Of a stretch of DNA of 64,000 nt, positions 10,201 to 17,264 are shown one piece after another. How positions within the stretch are numbered: position 1 is the stretch's first letter; each line of letters starts with the position of its first letter. The DNA is from Clostridia bacterium. GTDB lineage: Bacteria > Bacillota > Clostridia > Oscillospirales > Acutalibacteraceae. The notes under the pieces are model-generated. The model had not been told where the DNA came from and searched no databases. It worked only from the letters and a program-made list of their open reading frames with translations. The stretch lies in NCBI GenBank assembly GCA_017513245.1, contig JAFXGK010000018.1, positions 1 through 64,000 on the forward strand. The letters are read 5' to 3'. The position numbers and the translations under genes are program-made.

Positions 10201-11401
10201 AGCGGGTATTCTTCTTAACGGTGAAGGGGATGGTAACAAGGTCAGCGTTGGTGTTAGCGGTGGTAGCCGGATTAAGCTTAAATACCTTGTCGCCGTGGAT
10301 GGTCTTGCTGCTGGTCGGGTTGTCAATAATAACGCCGTGACCTGCATTAGATACAGTCTTGTTAGCGTTGAGATAATCCTGACCTGCGGTAGTGCCCGAT
10401 TCAAAGCTGCCGTCAACAACCTGGTTGTAAACGTTGAACTTTGCGGTGTAGTCGCCGTCAGCAACAACCTTAATGGTAGTGTCGGTGGAAACGAGCTCTT
10501 CGCCCTTATACCAACCTGCGAAGGTGTTGCCGTAGAAGGGAGTAGCAACTAAAGTGGTGTAGCAGTCTGCATAAGCAACGTCGGTATTAACCATACCGCC
10601 GGCCTCTGCAGTAACGGTGCCGCCAACCTCATACATAGCAATCTGGTCAACGAGACCGCTGAACGAGCCGCCCCAAGTATAGTTGTAGATTACAAGACGA
10701 GCGTTATATTTGCCGTCTTCGCCTGCAACCAAACCGTTAGCTGCGATGAATTCGTCAGCCGAGAAGGTGAAGCTGCGGTCAACCATGTCGCCTGCGCCGT
10801 AGTAAACGGTTTCAGCAGCAGGATCGATTGCGCTGTAGGACCAGGTTTCAACAACGCCGAACTTGTCGTAATCAGCGTTAGTGTTGCTGGGGGTTTCAAC
10901 GCCGGTCTTGGCATCGATTCCGAGGATCATTTTCCAGGCAGTCTGTGCGGTTGTGTCGGTGGTGGTCGGACGATAGCCGAGTCTACCGGAAACAACGTAG
11001 GTCTTGCCGGCCTCAAGCTTGATGTCCTGCATCATAGCTGCGCCCTGGTTGATGGTGCCCATTATGTTGTCTGCTGTGGTAATGTAACCCTTGGGCGAAA
11101 GTGCGGAAGCGTAAGCGAGTTTAGCGTTGCTGTAAACGTCGCTGTTTACGCGCCAGCCTGCGGGACGTGCCGCAATGATTTCGCCGGGGTAGGTGCTGGT
11201 GGCAGCATCGTCTGCATCGTAAACGTCCTTGTCTACAACGCCGTCGCCATCAGTGTCGATACCCTTGAAGTCGCCGTTAACGATGAGGTTAACCGGTTCT
11301 TCAGGTATCTCTGTTGTTGCAGTTGCCGGTAAAATCATAAGTACCGAAAGGGCACTCAGGATGAGCATTACCGACAGTGCAATGCTGAGAACTTTTTTCA
11401 T
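7289..11401 (-). CDS. Large exported multi-repeat protein (1370 aa)
   Basis: Begins MKKVLSIALSVMLILSALSV... with cleavage likely near PATATT, so exported. Four GW[YT] beta-repeat units (for example TFAGWYKGEELVS, EFVGWYDAQGNLVS) alternate with jelly-roll-like modules that start 'VDG.FE/FD' and contain phrases such as 'SIFADGEDTAEMFF' that parallel 'KIFANGDTGTIYL' in the 2277-aa protein, so the two are diverged paralogues. The last 180 residues (from about ALLDTDGSTVYYVTSVDLP) are a different domain that I do not recognise. No membrane anchor or sorting motif is visible at the C-terminus, so it may be released or held non-covalently. The ATG is supported by AGAGGTG 8 nt upstream. Adhesion or glycan binding is inference. 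Confidence 0.75.
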   Translation of the reverse strand: MKKVLSIALSVMLILSALSVLMILPATATTEIPEEPVNLIVNGDFKGIDTDGDGVVDKDVYDADDAATSTYPGEIIAARPAGWRVNSDVYSNAKLAYASALSPKGYITTADNIMGTINQGAAMMQDIKLEAGKTYVVSGRLGYRPTTTDTTAQTAWKMILGIDAKTGVETPSNTNADYDKFGVVETWSYSAIDPAAETVYYGAGDMVDRSFTFSADEFIAANGLVAGEDGKYNARLVIYNYTWGGSFSGLVDQIAMYEVGGTVTAEAGGMVNTDVAYADCYTTLVATPFYGNTFAGWYKGEELVSTDTTIKVVADGDYTAKFNVYNQVVDGSFESGTTAGQDYLNANKTVSNAGHGVIIDNPTSSKTIHGDKVFKLNPATTANTNADLVTIPFTVKKNTRYVFHLSYYSVDVNQPAYVGLHAKKTFTNGWTRSAVVSNVTYHWEPEGVTNLGAWSVFGGYGSTYQMMRDQTHASVNAGANKWVDYWCTFETTEDASIFADGEDTAEMFFLMGIANSQTNTYYFDNISITEAGATANTAISAVASGDGNVAAAMPYTPDAVCYVANGNAKVGSVSTAVDGTTAYSQVAVTTYTATANSGSEFVGWYDAQGNLVSTNATETFYAEGTYTAKFAVAPYATDGGIIVKNQDGTYTAKAYYGNKFNGWYDINDALVSTDATYAATAGMYASFTEYNKIVDGGFDFGDHDVFVQNAAYSATVKTEENGNNYLQMVSTITGSNAFYAFQWQFELEKGKKYVISYDHRVPMDAEGNYLSSEGSSYRNMFVYNKSGTFGNRTYEWNRIAFADSYSVNSGTSNTYVGDFNPLPSGGTDDYPREGSTSFAGAYQNAPTDWVHRTIVIDTTTWTLQDGTTDLGDEALFGMTFGNNNAGTFALDIDNIVVSEVVNEGAVHYTDGNIGTGNIGPAASTAVIPMTYTATVREPGYKFTGWTDAEGQVVSTANPYSTFESAELTANFELDKLDVTEGENGGFEDTSVVPEQLVDLNSGASAEFAGYAEADKALKGFDDTMGSNFLKVTANPDGGHVDVAFPVDLATGNKYLAHAKFRVLSLPDTVNDEALATSSRFDARIDSAAASWTGAPEGLTYKVTGTNSYGTVLSSFSTDGSLYWNWNEVEDSYVDLYWVIDATALTADTTAYINVGLRNGGEFAIDSFSIINQADLAPKMEGALLDTDGSTVYYVTSVDLPAYVSMNCVTTHMIAKYFIDTKYPERAYDFDFEIDEAGFASMRADEESNHLVLGEDGKAMKKGNFYTTYEGFDAMNPTARVLARTEISISDNYGNSLDIVLGTQNTDASKAIDNGVYSRSLTQMKRLTAKALIEGDHAALAAEMITPIDGKALWNCNIDEVWAFVLAANAQ

Positions 11402-11423
11402 GTAAACACCTCTTTTTAATTCT

Positions 11424-11506
11424 CTGCGCGGAGGGGTGCTCGGGGAATACTCCTCGCAGGATAATCTTACAGAATAATAATACTATAAAATGGCTATAAA
11501 AGTCAA
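11424..11506 (-). promoter_or_regulatory. Promoter and leader hairpin of the 1370-aa protein gene
   Basis: Minus strand: -35 TTGACT (11506-11501), 18-nt spacer, -10 TATTAT (11482-11477). The leader of about 70 nt folds CTGCG (11459-11455) with CGCAG (11428-11424), with further G-C pairing inside, upstream of the AGAGGTG ribosome site. The rest of the 11402-11677 gap is AT-rich and shows nothing else I can support. Confidence 0.55.
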
Positions 11507-11677
11507 GTTTTTTTATAATTATTTTACAACTTTCAAGGTTGATTTTGTGTTGTTTTTTGCAAATGCCCATAAAACTGCGGTTTCAAGCCGTTTTTGCGTG
11601 GTTAACATAATATTTACGTCTTGATTTTAGGGGTACATATATATGTATATACATATAATTATATTGCGCAGCATACA

Positions 11678-11715
11678 AAAAAAGACCGTCCATCATGTGA
11701 TGAACGGTCTTTTTT
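11678..11715 (-). terminator. Terminator downstream of the YabE-type gene
   Basis: GACCGT-c-CATCA / TGATG-a-ACGGTC stem with a 2-nt apparent loop (opening further in practice), flanked by A-runs and T-runs on both sides, so it could stop transcription in either direction. Confidence 0.85.
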
Positions 11716-11716
11716 A

Positions 11717-12853
11717 TTACTCCAAGATATAAATTTCAACGTTTCGTCTGCCGAAATTGAGGCAAGCGGCGTTGGTCGGGAACGCGAGGTCAACGTTGGT
11801 CGGCTTGGTGCGGATAAATCCGCCCGTATCAGCCGCAATAGCGTAGCCGTAAACGTACTTACCGTCGCTCGATTTAATATACATCTTTGTTCCGTAGGGA
11901 ATGTAGTTGGGATTAACCGCAATACATCCCGGCTTACAGGAAACACCCGTTGCACAGGTACCCTTTGCAAGGTAGGCGGTAGCCTGAACCGTAAGTCGCT
12001 TGGTGTAGTTAACGGGGTTACCGTTAGAATCAAGCGGAATGGGACTGGAGGGCTTGAGTACCGAAACCGACTTAACCTTTGAAGAATCGGTTACTGCATT
12101 GTTTGGAACTTTGGGAGGTTTGGTTACAGTACCTGCGGTTACGCTGTCCTTTACAGGGTCAGCAACCTTCTTGGTGCCGATGGTAATAACCTTATCGACC
12201 GCCTCGGTAAGAACAACCTCGTCAATTATCTGCTCCTCGGTTACAACACCGTTTACAATAGTCTTCTTGCAGGTTACCTGCTTGGTACCCTCGATACCGC
12301 CGGTTTCAATACGGCGACCCTCGGGAAGATTCTTGTCCTTAACGGTTTTGGCCTGGTAGTAGATACGTTTTGTATAGGTTTCGGTAATATAGTCGATATC
12401 AATAACGTCTATATAGGTGGTAGCGCTGATTTTGGTGTCCAGATCGTAGTTAACAATGTCGTTTTCGCTAACCATAATGTTAGCCATGTCCAAAAGTTCA
12501 CCAACGGTGGCACCGGTGGTCGTAACGGTGGTGGTGTTCTTGCCGAGAGTGATATAAACGGGGAAGGAGTACTTCACAGCTATATCCATCTTGCCGAACT
12601 GTTCCTTCGTTGTAACGAGGTCGTCATCGCCGTACGAGATGTTTGCCAGCTCAAGTATACTGTCTGTGTCGGAAAGCATGGTCTTTAAGGTGACCACCCT
12701 CTGTCCGTCAGCGGTTACCGAAACGGTGTTAACCGAAAGGGCAAGCACCGAAAACAGCAGCACAGAGGCGAGGGACAGGGCTATAAGGGCGCGTTTTCTG
12801 CCCGAAGACCTGGTCCAAAGCTTCTGAAAGCCGGACTTTAATTTTTCTATCAT
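11717..12853 (-). CDS. yabE: YabE-type cell-wall protein: DUF348, G5 and 3D domains (378 aa)
   Basis: Predicted secreted or membrane-anchored muralytic/wall-stress protein of the YabE/Rpf-like family. A basic start (SGRKRALIA) precedes one hydrophobic segment at about residues 24-42. Next come DUF348-type modules (VTADGQRVVTLKTML..., TVTTTGATVGELL), then a G5-like region (YYQAKTVKDKNLPEGRRIETGGIEGTKQVTCKK), and a C-terminal 3D domain with the family's aspartates (AIAADTGGFI, NVDLAFP). The 3D fold is shared with lytic transglycosylase MltA, which supports a peptidoglycan role; the exact reaction is not established for this subtype. It has its own consensus promoter and terminator, so it is monocistronic. 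AAGGGG lies before the ATG. Confidence 0.85.
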   Translation of the reverse strand: MIEKLKSGFQKLWTRSSGRKRALIALSLASVLLFSVLALSVNTVSVTADGQRVVTLKTMLSDTDSILELANISYGDDDLVTTKEQFGKMDIAVKYSFPVYITLGKNTTTVTTTGATVGELLDMANIMVSENDIVNYDLDTKISATTYIDVIDIDYITETYTKRIYYQAKTVKDKNLPEGRRIETGGIEGTKQVTCKKTIVNGVVTEEQIIDEVVLTEAVDKVITIGTKKVADPVKDSVTAGTVTKPPKVPNNAVTDSSKVKSVSVLKPSSPIPLDSNGNPVNYTKRLTVQATAYLAKGTCATGVSCKPGCIAVNPNYIPYGTKMYIKSSDGKYVYGYAIAADTGGFIRTKPTNVDLAFPTNAACLNFGRRNVEIYILE

Positions 12854-12947
12854 TGAATTTCCCCTTTATAATTTATAATAGGTAAAACGCCCCAAAAGGA
12901 CGCTCTGCATATCACGCAGTATACCGGTTAAAAACAATGCACCCGAG

Positions 12948-12976
12948 ATTATATCGGCAATTTTCGTTTTTGTCAA
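12948..12976 (-). promoter_or_regulatory. Consensus SigA promoter for yabE
   Basis: Minus strand: TTGACA (12976-12971), 17-nt spacer, TATAAT (12953-12948); both hexamers match the consensus exactly. The leader of about 90 nt contains a weak stem CGTCC/GGGCG near 12880-12900 followed by TTTT, which could be a minor attenuator. Confidence 0.85.
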
Positions 12977-13134
12977 CCCAAAAAGGCCTTATGATTTTGT
13001 GAAAAATACACAAAAATCAACCGCGTTCAAAAACTGTTACAATTTTGTAACCTATAGAAAAATGTCGAAATTTTACATTTTTTGACAAAACGCTTATGCA
13101 AAATGTAGATTTTAACCCGCAAGTGTTAACAACT

Positions 13135-13156
13135 GCCCGTAAAATGGGCGTTTTTT
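13135..13156 (+). promoter_or_regulatory. Small terminator-like hairpin upstream of the carboxypeptidase gene
   Basis: GCCCGT, loop AAA, ATGGGC, followed by GTTTTTT. It lies between divergent genes, so on the plus strand it can only act on a transcript started nearby. The rest of the 12977-13210 gap is AT-rich, with repeated short T/A runs but no gene. Confidence 0.35.
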
Positions 13157-13210
13157 ACAGATTTAGTATATGATTGAAATACGAAAAATAACCGTATTTT
13201 TAACCCGCCC

Positions 13211-13238
13211 GCATTAAAGAAATGCTTAAGGCATAGTA
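13211..13238 (+). promoter_or_regulatory. Weak candidate forespore-type promoter
   Basis: GCATT (13211-13215), 16 nt, CATAGTA (13232-13238). The -10 fits the SigG pattern CATNNTA, but the -35 has one mismatch and the spacing is 2 nt short of the usual 18. The geometry to the ribosome site (13255-13259) is right. B. subtilis dacF is forespore expressed, which makes it worth noting. Confidence 0.25.
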
Positions 13239-13266
13239 ATTTTATTGAGAATATGGGGGTGCAACA

Positions 13267-14478
13267 ATGAAAAAGTTCATAATAATATTAACCGCCGTGC
13301 TGTGCCTTTTTGCAAGTGCGGCAACCGTAGGGGCGGCCGAGCAAAAAATAGCCACGGAATACTATAGTGACGACCTGTTTGACGGTGTGGCGGCGCCTGC
13401 GATGACGCTTTTGGACGGCAATTTGGATATAGGCGCGGCAAGTGCCGTACTCATAGAGCCCAAAACGGGCACCGTGCTGTATGAAAAGGATAGTGACGTT
13501 CAATTGGCGCCGGCTTCAATCACCAAAATAATGTCGCTTTTGCTTGTGATGGAGGCGATCGAGGAGGGAAAGCTTACCTTAGAAACCGAAATTACCGCCG
13601 GAGAGCACGCCTGCAGTATGGGAGGCTCGCAAATTTGGCTCGAGCCGGGTGAAAAAATGACGGTCGACGAGCTCCTCAAAGCCGTCGTTATTGCCTCAGC
13701 AAACGATGCCACGGTGGCGCTCGGCGAGGCGATTTCGGGCAGTGAGCAGGCCTTTGTCGAGCTTATGAACGAGCGCGCAGAGCAGCTTTCAATGACCGGA
13801 ACGCACTTCCTCAACTGTACCGGTCTTGATGCCGACGGTCACGTAACCACCGCCTACGACGTTGCTGTTATGTCCTGCGAACTCATAAAACATCGGCTTA
13901 TTACAAAGTATTCCACCGTCTGGATGGATACCTTGCGCGGAGGCGAAAGTCAGCTTGTGAACACCAATAAACTGGTGCGCTTTTACGATGGCTGTATAGG
14001 GCTCAAAACCGGCACGACAAGCAAAGCAGGCTACTGCCTTTCTGCTGCGGCCGAGCGTGACGGAATGACCCTTATAGCGGTAGTTATGAACGGGGACGAC
14101 AGCAACGCCCGTTTTGCCGCAGCTAGGGCAATGCTCGATTTCGGATTTGCCAACTATTCATTTCTTGAAATAGAGTCCGAACTTGAGGAAAATACCTTTG
14201 TTAAAATAAAGGGAGGCGAACGCAGCAGTGCCAAGGTAGAAGCAGAGGAAACGCTTTCGGTATTGTGCCGCAAGGGTTCTCCCGAGGTTACCCGTCAGGT
14301 ATTTTTGGAGGATACGCTTAAGGCTCCCGTAAATAAAGGCGATACGGTGGGCAAAATAATGGTGTCGGTCGACGGTGAGGAGGTTGGCGCCATACCGATA
14401 AAAGCGGCGGAAAAGGTCAAAAAAAGAAGTATTCTTACGGTTTACGGCTGGCTCATACGTGGAATTGTGTCTTTTTGA
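13267..14478 (+). CDS. D-alanyl-D-alanine carboxypeptidase (403 aa)
   Basis: Low-molecular-weight penicillin-binding protein that removes the terminal D-Ala from peptidoglycan stem peptides outside the membrane. A signal peptide (MKKFIIILTAVLCLFASAATVGAA) is followed by the serine peptidase S11 motifs: SITK (SxxK), SAN in ASANDATVALGEAI, and KTG in GLKTGTTSKAG. The C-terminal PBP5-like beta domain follows, and the last residues (SILTVYGWLIRGIVSF) look like an amphipathic membrane anchor. GGGGGTG lies 7 nt before the ATG. It stands alone, divergent from yabE. Whether it is the vegetative DacA-type or sporulation DacF-type enzyme is not decided by sequence; a second S11 enzyme lies at 39446. 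Confidence 0.9.
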   Translation: MKKFIIILTAVLCLFASAATVGAAEQKIATEYYSDDLFDGVAAPAMTLLDGNLDIGAASAVLIEPKTGTVLYEKDSDVQLAPASITKIMSLLLVMEAIEEGKLTLETEITAGEHACSMGGSQIWLEPGEKMTVDELLKAVVIASANDATVALGEAISGSEQAFVELMNERAEQLSMTGTHFLNCTGLDADGHVTTAYDVAVMSCELIKHRLITKYSTVWMDTLRGGESQLVNTNKLVRFYDGCIGLKTGTTSKAGYCLSAAAERDGMTLIAVVMNGDDSNARFAAARAMLDFGFANYSFLEIESELEENTFVKIKGGERSSAKVEAEETLSVLCRKGSPEVTRQVFLEDTLKAPVNKGDTVGKIMVSVDGEEVGAIPIKAAEKVKKRSILTVYGWLIRGIVSF

Positions 14479-14519
14479 TAAAAAAATAAAAAACTGGGTG
14501 TGAAATTAAATTATTTCAG

Positions 14520-14548
14520 TTGAAATATTTATAAAAATATAGTAGAAT
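14520..14548 (+). promoter_or_regulatory. SigA promoter for pgi
   Basis: TTGAAA (14520-14525), 17-nt spacer, TAGAAT (14543-14548), about 23 nt before the ATG at 14572. Confidence 0.75.
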
Positions 14549-14571
14549 AGTTTAAAAGAAAGGGTGGTTAA

Positions 14572-15912
14572 ATGGCTATTCGTTTTACAGAAAAGTATGC
14601 AAAAGATTTTTTGCGCGATAATGATATCGCAGGTCTTAGCACTCAGGTTGCCTTAGCGCATGACGCACTTCACTCCGGCACGGGGCTCGGAAACGATTTT
14701 CTCGGCTGGGTCGATCTTCCCGTAAACTACGATAAGGAAGAATTTACACGCATCAAGGCTGCCGCTAAGCGCATCTGTGACGATACCGATATTCTTATAG
14801 TTATAGGAATCGGCGGTTCCTACCTCGGCGCACGCGCAGCAATCGAATTCTTAAAGTCACCTTATTACAATTCGCTTCCCAAGAATACCCCCGAAATCTA
14901 TTTCGCAGGTAATTCTATCTCGGGCAGTGCGCTTGCAGATATCCTAAAGCTCTGTGAGGGCAAGCGTGTTTCGGTAAATATTATTTCAAAATCGGGAACT
15001 ACAACCGAGCCTGCAGTGGCTTTCCGCGTTCTTCGCGAACTGCTTGAAACTCGCTACGGCAAGGAAGAGGCGGCTCGCCGCATCTACTGTACGACCGATA
15101 AGGCTCGCGGAACCTTAAAGCAGTTAGCCGACGAAAACGGCTACGAGTGCTTTGTAATTCCGGATGACGTAGGCGGCCGTTTCTCGGTGCTTACCGCTGT
15201 CGGCCTTCTGCCGATAGCCGTTTGCGGTGCCGATATTGACGCTTTAATGGCAGGCGCCGCAGCTGCTCGTGAGGAGTATATGAACAAAAACCTTGCAGAG
15301 AACGACTGCCACCGTTACGCCGCAGTTCGTAACGCGCTTTACCGCAAGGGCAAGGAAATCGAGCTGCTTGTAAGCTACGAGCCTCGTTTTACAATGATGG
15401 CCGAGTGGTTTAAACAGCTCTACGGCGAGAGCGAAGGCAAGGATAATAAGGGCATTTTCCCCGCATCCGTAACCTTCTCGACCGACCTTCATTCCATGGG
15501 CCAATATATTCAGGACGGAAAAAGAATTTTATTCGAAACCGTAGTTACTATTGACGATGGCGGAGAAGATGTTATAATAAAAGAAGAAGAATCAAACGGT
15601 GACGGTCTTAACTTCCTTTCGGGCAAGCCGATGTCCTTCGTAAACCGCAAGGCTTTCGAGGGTACGGTACTGGCTCATACCGACGGCGGCGTTCCCAATC
15701 TCGTTATTGAGATGGATGCCGCAAATGAGGAAGACCTTGGCCGCCTCATCTACTTCTTCGAAAAGGCTTGTGCTATCTCGGGTTATATGCTGGGCGTAAA
15801 TCCGTTCGACCAGCCCGGTGTGGAAGCATATAAGAAAAATATGTTCGCACTTTTAGGCAAGCCCGGATACGAAGCAGAAAAAGCAGAGCTTGAAGCTCGA
15901 CTTTCTCGGTAG
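14572..15912 (+). CDS. pgi: Glucose-6-phosphate isomerase
   Basis: Cytoplasmic enzyme that interconverts glucose 6-phosphate and fructose 6-phosphate in glycolysis and gluconeogenesis. The family signatures are clear: [15 protein letters not shown] near residue 80, the phosphate-binding [10 protein letters not shown] near 140, [16 protein letters not shown] near 205, and [13 protein letters not shown] near 290. At 446 aa it is the short Firmicutes form. AAAGGGTGG lies before the ATG. A short hairpin (ACCGCC-CGGT-GGCGGT, 15916-15931) follows the stop, but without a clear T-run, so some transcription may continue into the next gene. Confidence 0.95.
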   Translation: MAIRFTEKYAKDFLRDNDIAGLSTQVALAHDALHSGTGLGNDFLGWVDLPVNYDKEEFTRIKAAAKRICDDTDILIVIGIGGSYLGARAAIEFLKSPYYNSLPKNTPEIYFAGNSISGSALADILKLCEGKRVSVNIISKSGTTTEPAVAFRVLRELLETRYGKEEAARRIYCTTDKARGTLKQLADENGYECFVIPDDVGGRFSVLTAVGLLPIAVCGADIDALMAGAAAAREEYMNKNLAENDCHRYAAVRNALYRKGKEIELLVSYEPRFTMMAEWFKQLYGESEGKDNKGIFPASVTFSTDLHSMGQYIQDGKRILFETVVTIDDGGEDVIIKEEESNGDGLNFLSGKPMSFVNRKAFEGTVLAHTDGGVPNLVIEMDAANEEDLGRLIYFFEKACAISGYMLGVNPFDQPGVEAYKKNMFALLGKPGYEAEKAELEARLSR

Positions 15913-15955
15913 ACTACCGCCCGGTGGCGGTTTAATATAAAAGGAGTTGACAATT

Positions 15956-16372
15956 ATGGTAAAACTTATTATCGGAAACAAAGGCTCGGGTAAGACCAAG
16001 AAACTCATCGACCTCGTAAATACAACTGCAGCCGAATCAAAGGGCAACGTTGTATGTGTTGAAAAGGGCGATACCCTGACCTTTAGCATAAGTCATAAGG
16101 CACGTCTTATCGACGTAAACAACTACAATATCTCCGGCTACGGCGAGTATTACGCTCTTCTTTGCGGAATCTGCTCGGGCAACCACGACGTTACCCACAT
16201 CTTCGGCGATGCAACCCTTCGCATCGGCACCCGCAACTACGATGAGCTTGCAGCATTCCTCGCTCGCGTTGAGGAGCTTTCCAAGCAGAATGAAGTAGAG
16301 TTTATCTTCACCGTTTCCTGTGATGAGAGCGACCTTCCTGCGGCTGTTTACGAAGTAGCAGAGAAAATCTAA
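15956..16372 (+). CDS. Small P-loop ATPase-like protein (138 aa), conserved in Clostridia
   Basis: Carries a perfect Walker A motif at the very N-terminus (GNKGSGKT, residues 7-14), followed by about 120 residues without an obvious Walker B. The length is that of one minimal nucleotide-binding domain. From memory, close relatives in Clostridia are often labelled 'twitching motility protein PilT', which is not supported by length or context. The start is ATG at 15956, with AAAGGAG 9 nt upstream; a TTG 9 nt earlier overlaps that ribosome site. It follows pgi by 43 nt and ends at its own strong terminator. The substrate or partner is unknown; a role as a small NTPase or kinase-like protein is inference. 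Confidence 0.75.
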   Translation: MVKLIIGNKGSGKTKKLIDLVNTTAAESKGNVVCVEKGDTLTFSISHKARLIDVNNYNISGYGEYYALLCGICSGNHDVTHIFGDATLRIGTRNYDELAAFLARVEELSKQNEVEFIFTVSCDESDLPAAVYEVAEKI

Positions 16373-16382
16373 CATATTACCC

Positions 16383-16412
16383 AAAAAACGGCGGTAAACT
16401 CCGCCGTTTTTT
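16383..16412 (+). terminator. Terminator after the small P-loop gene
   Basis: AAAAAACGGCGG, 6-nt loop, CCGCCGTTTTTT. Confidence 0.9.
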
Positions 16413-16436
16413 CTTGAACTTTAAAAATAAAAAACC

Positions 16437-16465
16437 TTGACAAACCATTCGCGCGCATATATAAT
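16437..16465 (+). promoter_or_regulatory. Consensus SigA promoter for yceD-rpmF
   Basis: TTGACA (16437-16442), 17-nt spacer, TATAAT (16460-16465): exact matches in both boxes. The start is expected near 16472, about 20 nt before the GTG. Confidence 0.85.
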
Positions 16466-16492
16466 AGTCGGTGTGACAAATGAGGTGGGACT

Positions 16493-16993
16493 GTGATTCT
16501 TGATTTAAAATCAGTTTTTATATCAGATGGAGCAAGTCTTCCCGTCGACTTTGAGCTGGACATGCATGATATGGATTTTTTCGGTATTTGTCCGATAAAA
16601 AAGCCCGTTTCCGTAAAGGGAAAGGTTTTTAATCGTGCAGGTATCGTAACCGCAGATCTTTCCTGCAGTGTGGAGTTCACCGCACCGTGCGACCGTTGCG
16701 GCAAGGAAACCGTAAAGCACCATGAGGTTCACACCCAGCGTGTGCTCGTGTCCCGGCTGGCCGACCGCGAAAGCGACGAAATTATAGAAATCCCCAATAT
16801 GCAGCTCGACGTTACCGAGCTCTGCACCGACGAGGTTGTGCTTAATCTTCCGATGAAGCACCTCTGCAGGGAGGACTGTAAAGGCGTTTGCGCTACGTGC
16901 GGAAAGGACCTCAACGAGGGTAAATGCGGATGTAATTCCGTCTCTCACGACCCACGGCTTGAGGCTTTGGCTCAACTATTGAATGATAATTAA
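16493..16993 (+). CDS. yceD: YceD/DUF177 family protein with zinc-binding cysteines (166 aa)
   Basis: Member of the DUF177 (YceD) family, almost always encoded just before ribosomal protein L32 and linked to 23S rRNA accumulation in other bacteria. Cys pairs at residues 66/69 (CDRC) and a Cys-rich tail (C125, C129, C133, C136, C145, C147) suggest one or two zinc sites, as in many Firmicutes members. GTG start at 16493 with GAGGTGGG 4-5 nt upstream. Spacing to rpmF is 24 nt and the two share the consensus promoter and the terminator at 17213. Confidence 0.88.
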   Translation: MILDLKSVFISDGASLPVDFELDMHDMDFFGICPIKKPVSVKGKVFNRAGIVTADLSCSVEFTAPCDRCGKETVKHHEVHTQRVLVSRLADRESDEIIEIPNMQLDVTELCTDEVVLNLPMKHLCREDCKGVCATCGKDLNEGKCGCNSVSHDPRLEALAQLLNDN

Positions 16994-17017
16994 AACCACG
17001 TTAAGGGGGAGAATTAA

Positions 17018-17200
17018 ATGGCAGTACCGAAGAGAAAGACTTCTAAGACCAGAAGAGATAAAAGACGTTCTAACGTATGGAAGCTTGAGGCTCCGGCTCT
17101 CGTAAAGTGCTCACGCTGCGGCGAGTATAAGAGACCGCACAGACTTTGCAAGGCTTGCGGCTATTACGGCGACCGTCAGGTAGTTCAGGTAGAAGACTAA
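17018..17200 (+). CDS. rpmF: 50S ribosomal protein L32
   Basis: 60 aa, beginning MAVPKRKTSKTRRDKRRSN, the invariant L32 start. Zinc ribbon cysteines at C31, C34, C44 and C47 mark the zinc-containing (C+) form. AAGGGGG precedes the ATG. Second gene of the yceD-rpmF operon. Confidence 0.98.
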   Translation: MAVPKRKTSKTRRDKRRSNVWKLEAPALVKCSRCGEYKRPHRLCKACGYYGDRQVVQVED

Positions 17201-17212
17201 TTAAAGCTTGAG

Positions 17213-17247
17213 TAGGGGAGGAACAATAATTCCTCCCCTATTTTTTT
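17213..17247 (+). terminator. Terminator of yceD-rpmF
   Basis: TAGGGGAGGAA, 6-nt loop, TTCCTCCCCTA, then seven T: an 11-bp perfect stem. Confidence 0.95.
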
Positions 17248-17264
17248 GAAATTTCGGGGGTTTT

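Noticed and set aside
8681-10552. Long open frame (623 codons) on the plus strand inside the 1370-aa protein gene
   Set aside because: No ribosome site; composition mirrors the antisense of a Thr/Ala/Val-rich repeat protein (codon-phase shadow). The similar long frames opposite the 2277-aa gene and at 3465-4244 are rejected for the same reason.
63-11401. Repeated GW[YFT] segments as possible DNA repeats or a CRISPR-like array
   Set aside because: The repeats are conserved at the protein level only, with different codons and spacing; no DNA-level repeat-spacer pattern is present.
12854-12947. Riboswitch (for example c-di-AMP type) in the yabE leader
   Set aside because: The leader of about 90 nt is too short for the known class and I could not match its conserved elements.
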